A DNA stretch of 18,015 bases, from positions 1 through 18,015 of the forward strand of contig CALGAD010000018.1 of assembly GCA_937951955.1 (NCBI GenBank). Reading direction: 5' to 3'. The notes beneath the pieces are model-generated. The model did no database searches. It saw only the letters and a program-made list of their open reading frames with translations, and had not been told where the DNA came from. The position numbers were made by a program, and so were the translations under genes. Shown here piece after piece: positions 14,401 to 18,015 of the stretch. This DNA is from an uncultured Bacillaceae bacterium. GTDB lineage: Bacteria > Bacillota > Bacilli > Bacillales > Caldibacillaceae. Numbering within the stretch: the first letter of the stretch is position 1; every line of letters starts with the position of its first letter.

Positions 14401-15405
14401 TTGGCTGTTGCGGAACAACTGGAAAACACCCAAAAAGAGCAACCGATATTGCAGGTGAAAAATCTGAAAAAATATTATAAAATCAGCCGTCCATTCAGTC
14501 GCCAGGTCAGTTATGTTAAAGCGGTTGATGATGTAAGTTTTAATTTGTACGAAAAGAAAACGTTAGGACTCGTTGGTGAATCCGGGTGCGGTAAAAGTAC
14601 GACGGGAAAAACGATCATGCGTTTGCAAGAACCGACAGCTGGAGAGGCTTATTATAAAGGAAAAGATTTGTTCGCTTTAAAAGGAAAAGAATTAAAACAG
14701 ATGCATCGGGAAATACAAATGATTTTTCAGGATCCCCATTCATCTTTGAATCCGAAGAAACGAATTGGCGATGCAGTGATGGAGCCGATGCACATTCATA
14801 AAATCGGTTCATCGAAAAGTGAGCGGATGGAACGGGCTTTAGATTTGTTATTGAAAGTGGGGATCCGTCCCGATCAATTTTATCGTTTTCCCCATGAGTT
14901 TTCTGGTGGACAGAGACAGCGGATCGGCCTGGCCAGAGCTTTAGCTGTCAATCCGAAAGTGATTGTATGTGATGAACCTGTTTCCGCTCTAGATGTTTCG
15001 ATCCAATCGCAAGTGATTAATTTGCTGGAAGAAATCCAGGAAAGTTTTAATCTTTCTTATTTATTTATATCCCATGACTTAAGCGTGGTCCGTCATATTT
15101 CCGATGAAGTGGCTGTCATGTATTTAGGGCATATTGTGGAACTGGCACCAACGGATGAATTGTTCGCCAATCCACTCCATCCGTATACAAAAGCATTGTT
15201 ATCCGCCATTCCAATTCCAGATCCGAAAGTAAAACGCGAACGGATTGTGATCAAAGGAGATGTTCCGAGTCCTCTCAATCCACCATCGGGCTGTGTATTC
15301 CATACCCGCTGTCCTTTTGCCACCGAACGGTGCAAGGTGGAAAAGCCAATTTTAAAAGAGGCAGCTTCTAAACATACCGTGGCCTGTCATTTATACGATG
15401 AATGA
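14401..15405 (+). CDS. Peptide-type ABC transporter ATP-binding protein, DppF/OppF family
   Basis: The second ATPase of the transporter, about 334 residues. Walker A is GESGCGKST, the signature is FSGGQRQRIGLARAL, Walker B is VIVCDEPVSALD and the H-loop is FISHDLSVV. The YYKISRPFSRQVSYVKAVDD segment before Walker A is typical of OppF/DppF. The C-terminal cysteines (GCVFHTRCPFATERC) match its partner. Three starts are possible: ATG 14380, ATG 14395 and TTG 14401. AAGGAAGTGAT (from 14386) resembles the ideal ribosome binding site and is best spaced for TTG 14401, while ATG 14380 has only a weak GAG upstream; the choice is uncertain by seven residues. It is the last gene of the operon and is followed by a nested terminator. 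Confidence 0.93.
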   Translation: MAVAEQLENTQKEQPILQVKNLKKYYKISRPFSRQVSYVKAVDDVSFNLYEKKTLGLVGESGCGKSTTGKTIMRLQEPTAGEAYYKGKDLFALKGKELKQMHREIQMIFQDPHSSLNPKKRIGDAVMEPMHIHKIGSSKSERMERALDLLLKVGIRPDQFYRFPHEFSGGQRQRIGLARALAVNPKVIVCDEPVSALDVSIQSQVINLLEEIQESFNLSYLFISHDLSVVRHISDEVAVMYLGHIVELAPTDELFANPLHPYTKALLSAIPIPDPKVKRERIVIKGDVPSPLNPPSGCVFHTRCPFATERCKVEKPILKEAASKHTVACHLYDE

Positions 15406-15458
15406 GAATTGGCAAGGTTGAGGTTAACATTTTGTCCATCTGAAACAATTTCTATTGA

Positions 15459-15544
15459 AAAAAGCGCCGTATCAGGTACAGCTCCCCAAAAGCTAGAGTG
15501 AGACTTCTAACTTTTAGGGACTACTACCTTAACGGGCGCTTTTT
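15459..15544. terminator. Large nested palindrome acting as two-way terminator
   Basis: The outer arms AAAAAGCGCC (15459-15468) and GGCGCTTTTT (15535-15544) would form a GC-plus-T-tract terminator on either strand, between the transporter operon and the converging nadE gene. Between the arms lie three further nested pairings: AGGTA/TACCT, TCCCCAAAAG/CTTTTAGGGA with one mismatch, and TAGA/TCTA. The whole 86-base element can fold into one long rod. It may be a terminator or a small palindromic insertion (MITE-like) that doubles as one. Confidence 0.7.
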
Positions 15545-15559
15545 ATCTTTTTATAATGT

Positions 15560-16378
15560 TTATTTCCACCATTCATCAAACATCGTTGCCGGCATATGTC
15601 GTTTATGCTGTGATCTTAAATAGATCGATTCAATTTTCTCGGCAATTTCTTTACGGACTTCTTTTCCTTCTAAATAGTCATCAAGTTCTTCATAGCTGAT
15701 CCCGAGTTCAGCTTCATCGGATTTTAAAGGATTTTCATCTAACAAATCAGCGGTAGGGACTTTTAAGTATAGTTCTTCCCGGGCATTCAAAGCTTGAAGG
15801 AGCGCCCGGCCTTGTCTTTTGGTTAATCCGGCGAGCGGCAAAAGATCGGAACCACCGTCACCGTATTTCGTGTAATATCCGGTTATGGCTTCCGCCGCAT
15901 GATCGGTGCCAATGACTAATAAATTGCGCATGCCGCCGAAGGCGTATTGGACAATCATCCGCATCCGGGCTTTAACATTGCCTTTTTGATAATCGGATAA
16001 ATTCCCACCGGCTACTTTTGCATAAGATTCAACAAGGGCATCAACGGAAGTTTTGATATCAAACACATGCGTTTCATCCGGCTGGATAAAGTCAATGGCC
16101 ATTACGGCATCAGCCTCATCTTTTTGTGTGCCGTACGGAAGGCGAATGGCAACAAAGGTAGCTTCATGTCCTTCTTCCCGTAACTCTTCCACAGCCAATT
16201 GGGCGAGTTTTCCGGCGAGGGTTGAATCCTGTCCCCCGCTAATTCCGAGGACGAATCCTTTAGCTCCAGTCTTTAATAAATATTCTTTTAAAAAGTCGAT
16301 TCTTTTTCTGATTTCTTCTTGCGGATTGATCTCTGGTTTAACGTGTAAAGCTTTCATGATTTGCTGTTGCAAGCTCAA
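15560..16378 (-). CDS. nadE: NH3-dependent NAD(+) synthetase
   Basis: A 272-residue enzyme that makes NAD from deamido-NAD, ATP and ammonia, the last step of NAD synthesis. The ATP-pyrophosphatase loop is S47-GGQDST, followed by other family blocks: KGNVKARMRMI, GTDHAAEAITGYYTKYGDGG, LLPLAGLTKRQGR, PTADLLDENPLKSDE and the C-terminal EHKR-type QHKRHMPATMFDEWWK. No glutaminase domain is present, so it needs free ammonia. The TTG at 16378 was chosen because AAGGAGG (16393-16387) lies eight bases upstream. It gives 272 residues, the length I recall for the B. subtilis enzyme, with an N terminus (LQQQIMKALHVKPEI) aligned to it. An upstream in-frame ATG at 16420 precedes the ribosome binding site. 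It appears to be a single-gene unit. Confidence 0.97.
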   Translation of the reverse strand: MSLQQQIMKALHVKPEINPQEEIRKRIDFLKEYLLKTGAKGFVLGISGGQDSTLAGKLAQLAVEELREEGHEATFVAIRLPYGTQKDEADAVMAIDFIQPDETHVFDIKTSVDALVESYAKVAGGNLSDYQKGNVKARMRMIVQYAFGGMRNLLVIGTDHAAEAITGYYTKYGDGGSDLLPLAGLTKRQGRALLQALNAREELYLKVPTADLLDENPLKSDEAELGISYEELDDYLEGKEVRKEIAEKIESIYLRSQHKRHMPATMFDEWWK

Positions 16379-16481
16379 TGCAAATTCCTCCTTAAACGAA
16401 CTGTATTCACCACAATGCAATGCGCTCTAAAAGTATGGGCAAATATGATTGCAGTTTGAATAGACGGATATTGATCAGGCA

Positions 16482-16656
16482 CGCGAAACGACCTTGAGTG
16501 TTCGCGAAAAAAGATGTTGAAAGCGCGAAACTTTTTGGTGGAATCACGAAAATAACTGATGAATTCGCGATAGCCTTCATTTCAATTGCGAAACAATTAG
16601 CTGAAATCGCTAGACCTGGAACTGAATTCACGAGACGAATGATTATTTCCGCGAAA
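16482..16656. repeat. Nine-unit array of a CGCGAAA motif at exact 21-bp spacing
   Basis: The motif CGCGAAA starts at 16482, 16503, 16524, 16545, 16566, 16587, 16608, 16629 and 16650, always 21 bases apart. The nine versions are CGCGAAA, CGCGAAA, CGCGAAA, CACGAAA, CGCGATA, TGCGAAA, CGCTAGA, CACGAGA and CGCGAAA. The 14-base spacers differ from each other except for a frequent GAATT or GAAAT just before the motif. The core with flanks approaches the palindrome TTCGCGAA. The array lies about 100 bases upstream of nadE, outside any supported gene. Twenty-one bases is two helical turns, so all motifs face the same side of the DNA. Confidence 0.9.
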
Positions 16657-16881
16657 CAACCACACGTATTTTCATTGATAATCATTACTCGTATTAGGCT
16701 TCCCTCACTTATTGTACTCTATTTTTCCCTGTTAAGCATGGAAACGACCATTCATTTCTGTAGTGGTCATGGAATGACAAGAAATTTATTTTTTTCAAAA
16801 ATATCAAGCGTTTTTTATTGTTTGTGCTAAATTTTTCATCTATTTGATTAGAAACATAATAGTTTTGAGGAAACTGGAAGG
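16657..16881. other. Gene-free AT-rich stretch
   Basis: No gene is supported here. A weak Fur-like sequence (TGATAAT C ATTACTC, 16676-16690) and a short imperfect hairpin (GACCATT near 16746 with AGTGGTC near 16762) can be seen, but neither is placed in front of a convincing gene. Confidence 0.5.
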
Positions 16882-17130
16882 ATGGGAATAACTTGTTTTT
16901 GACTTTCCATAGTATTCGGACTCATCATTACTATCCCGATCATACTTTATAAGAAGTCGGGCATTGGTCCAGCTCCTTATCAATGGTCTTATTATACTTT
17001 AGGATTAATTATATTGCATTGGTTTTTCTATCTAACAGGCGTTTACGCAGCGCTTTCGGATTCAATTGTGGATCTAATTTTTCTTCCAATTTGGTTCTTC
17101 ATCCTTTTAGTATGTATATCGCAAATGTAA
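16882..17130 (+). pseudogene. Small two-helix membrane protein gene interrupted by TGA
   Basis: From ATG 16882 to TAA 17128-17130 there are 83 codons in one frame, broken only by TGA at codon 7 (16900-16902). After the TGA the frame encodes LSIVFGLIITIPIILYKK, a membrane helix with a basic end. A hydrophilic turn (SGIGPAPYQW) follows, then a long hydrophobic region (LGLIILHWFFYLTGVYAAL and IFLPIWFFILLVCI), consistent with a three-segment membrane protein of about 80 residues. No start codon lies between the TGA and codon 45, so the intact protein would need TGA to be read as Trp (TGG is one base away) or a sequencing correction. GGAAGG abuts the ATG and GAGG lies 11 bases upstream, a poor ribosome binding site. 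I do not recognise the family. A recent nonsense mutation is the simplest reading. Confidence 0.5.
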
Positions 17131-17210
17131 GTGGATGAGAAATTGGTAGTAGAGTTTGCAGGGGATAACGGGGATTGTTGAATTTTCATTGACTTGAAGG
17201 GTGTCGTAAT

Positions 17211-17246
17211 ATGTATGAAGTTGGAGACTTAATCATTATGAAGTAA
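17211..17246 (+). pseudogene. Eleven-codon reading frame, possible gene remnant
   Basis: MYEVGDLIIMK is encoded directly after GAAGGGTG with fair spacing, then stops. The sequence resembles the start of small DUF951-type proteins (MYEVGDxVxMKK), but the following codons do not continue the family. It could be the 5' end of a lost gene or chance. Confidence is low. Confidence 0.2.
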
Positions 17247-17264
17247 GGGTGCATCATGGATAAA

Positions 17265-17299
17265 AAGCGGAGAGAGTATGTACTCTTTCCGCTTAATTT
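17265..17299. terminator. Two-way intrinsic terminator
   Basis: AAGCGGAGAGAGTA (17265-17278) pairs along its whole length with TACTCTTTCCGCTT (17281-17294), with one G-T pair. A T-rich run follows on the plus strand, and five T (opposite 17262-17266) follow on the minus strand. It would end the kinase transcript coming from the right and any transcript of the broken membrane gene from the left. Confidence 0.8.
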
Positions 17300-17383
17300 T
17301 TATCCGGGTACAAGCAAGATATAAAGAAAATGATATATTTACCCGTTGTAGGCTTATTTAACTTCTAAAAAGAATTTGTGATG

Positions 17384-17971
17384 TTACCAGCTGCTCGAAG
17401 AATAACTCCAGCTGTTGCTCCAACTGCTACTCCAACTACTACTCCAGCTGCTCCAGAAACCGCTCGAAGAACTGGAGGACCACCATAATGAATGTGTTAA
17501 CAATTTTTCTGGTTTTTTGTAGGTGAAGCGCCCGACATCAACGATATATAGTTTTCCTCTTTCATCAATCATGATATTGTTCAAATGAAGATCTTTCGGA
17601 TAAATCCCCCGGGCATTGGTCTCAGAAATGATATTGGCAATTGCCGAACGGTAGTCTTTTAGCAAATAGTTTTCCCGGCCTTCTATGTCATATATCGTTT
17701 TCCCTTTGACAAATTCCATCACCATATATTGATTGGGTATATACGAATACAATTTGGGATAACCGTCGATATGGGATAAATCATTTAAAATCAAAGGATC
17801 TTTAGTGTATTTTGAATCCTGCTTAAATATTTTTATCGCAACTTCCCCGCCAAATTGATAGACATCGCCACTTTTTCCGGATGCTACATATTGTATTTGC
17901 GGATGTTCTATACCGTAACGGGCAAACTCGTCGATTGCTGTAAGAATTTCTGAATCTAACTGTTGCTTCAT
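17384..17971 (-). CDS. Small RIO/YrzF-like protein kinase with Ser/Trp-rich tail
   Basis: A 195-residue protein made of a compact kinase fold plus an odd tail. Visible kinase elements are the glycine loop SGKSGDVYQFGG (about residues 31-42), the ATP lysine K47 in VAIKIF, the hinge VMEFVKG, the catalytic loop YPKDLHLNN with D126 and N131, and D144-V-G in place of DFG. This resembles short RIO-like kinases of Bacillus such as YrzF. From about residue 162 the expected C-terminal helices are replaced by about 33 residues that are almost only Ser and Trp, in SSSW units four residues long. The ATG has AAAGAGGTG a few bases upstream and a TATAAT (18007-18002) behind it. The kinase fold call is sound; the substrate and the role of the tail are unknown. 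Confidence 0.85.
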   Translation of the reverse strand: MKQQLDSEILTAIDEFARYGIEHPQIQYVASGKSGDVYQFGGEVAIKIFKQDSKYTKDPLILNDLSHIDGYPKLYSYIPNQYMVMEFVKGKTIYDIEGRENYLLKDYRSAIANIISETNARGIYPKDLHLNNIMIDERGKLYIVDVGRFTYKKPEKLLTHSLWWSSSSSSGFWSSWSSSWSSSWSNSWSYSSSSW

Positions 17972-18001
17972 CTTGTCACCTCTTTATTTGGGAATAAGAC
18001 T

Positions 18002-18007
18002 ATTATA
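18002..18007 (-). promoter_or_regulatory. Candidate -10 box of the kinase promoter
   Basis: TATAAT on the minus strand, 30 bases before the kinase ATG. The -35 box would lie outside the window, so the promoter is only half visible. Confidence 0.45.
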
Positions 18008-18015
18008 TAGAAAAT

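Noticed and set aside
16482..16656. CRISPR array
   Set aside because: The conserved unit is only 7 bases, spacers are 14 bases, and no cas genes are present.
16676..16690. Fur-box-like sequence
   Set aside because: Only one half-site is good, and no iron-related gene or clear promoter lies next to it.
16407..16830. Open frames on both strands across the 21-bp array, encoding heptad-like FA/AK repeats
   Set aside because: Neither has a ribosome binding site. The periodic peptides follow directly from the 21-base repeat length, so they are treated as noncoding by-products.
17381..17488. A 35-codon plus-strand frame rich in Pro, Ala and Thr opposite the kinase tail
   Set aside because: It is the reverse complement of the Ser/Trp repeat, has only a weak ribosome binding site, and the kinase frame has far better support.

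Overview
The window looks like chromosome of a low-GC Gram-positive bacterium, most likely family Bacillaceae. The grounds are strong AAGGAGG-type ribosome binding sites, sigma-A promoters with 17-bp spacers, lipoprotein-type binding proteins, a SAM-I (S-box) riboswitch, intrinsic terminators, and a NadE that I recall as close in length and sequence to the Bacillus subtilis enzyme. About half of the genes appear to start with TTG, each with a well-placed Shine-Dalgarno sequence.

Layout. (1) 1-475: a small SCP2-type lipid-binding protein gene closed by a terminator. (2) 617-4688: a GntR/FCD regulator followed by a complete tripartite tricarboxylate transporter (tctC-tctB-tctA), with a hairpin between tctC and tctB that probably lowers expression of the membrane subunits. 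(3) 4722-5304, minus strand: a complete SAM-I riboswitch (promoter, aptamer, terminator platform) in front of a 113-residue protein I do not recognise. (4) 5379-15405: an RpiR/SIS-type regulator transcribed away from a nine-gene operon. The operon holds an enolase-superfamily epimerase or cycloisomerase, a GNAT acetyltransferase, an M81 (MlrC-like) metallopeptidase, an oligopeptide-type binding lipoprotein, two permeases and two ATPases. An inverted repeat overlaps the operon promoter and is the obvious candidate operator. (5) 15459-16378: a nested palindrome acting as a two-way terminator, then nadE on the minus strand. (6) 16379-18015: a gene-poor stretch holding a strictly phased 21-bp repeat array, a small membrane-protein gene broken by an in-frame TGA, a terminator, and a small RIO/YrzF-like kinase with an unusual Ser/Trp tail.

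The genes suggest a nutrient-scavenging island. Region 2 would import a di- or tricarboxylate under GntR control. Region 4 would import a peptide or peptide-like compound, hydrolyse it with the M81 enzyme, and epimerise or cyclo-isomerise and possibly acetylate the products under RpiR control. The enolase-superfamily enzyme has the two-lysine machinery of dipeptide epimerases but lacks their substrate-binding DxD motif, so the substrate is open.

The items most worth a second look are the orphan SAM-riboswitch gene, the nine-unit 21-bp phased array upstream of nadE, the atypical epimerase/M81/peptide-transport operon, and the Ser/Trp-tailed kinase.
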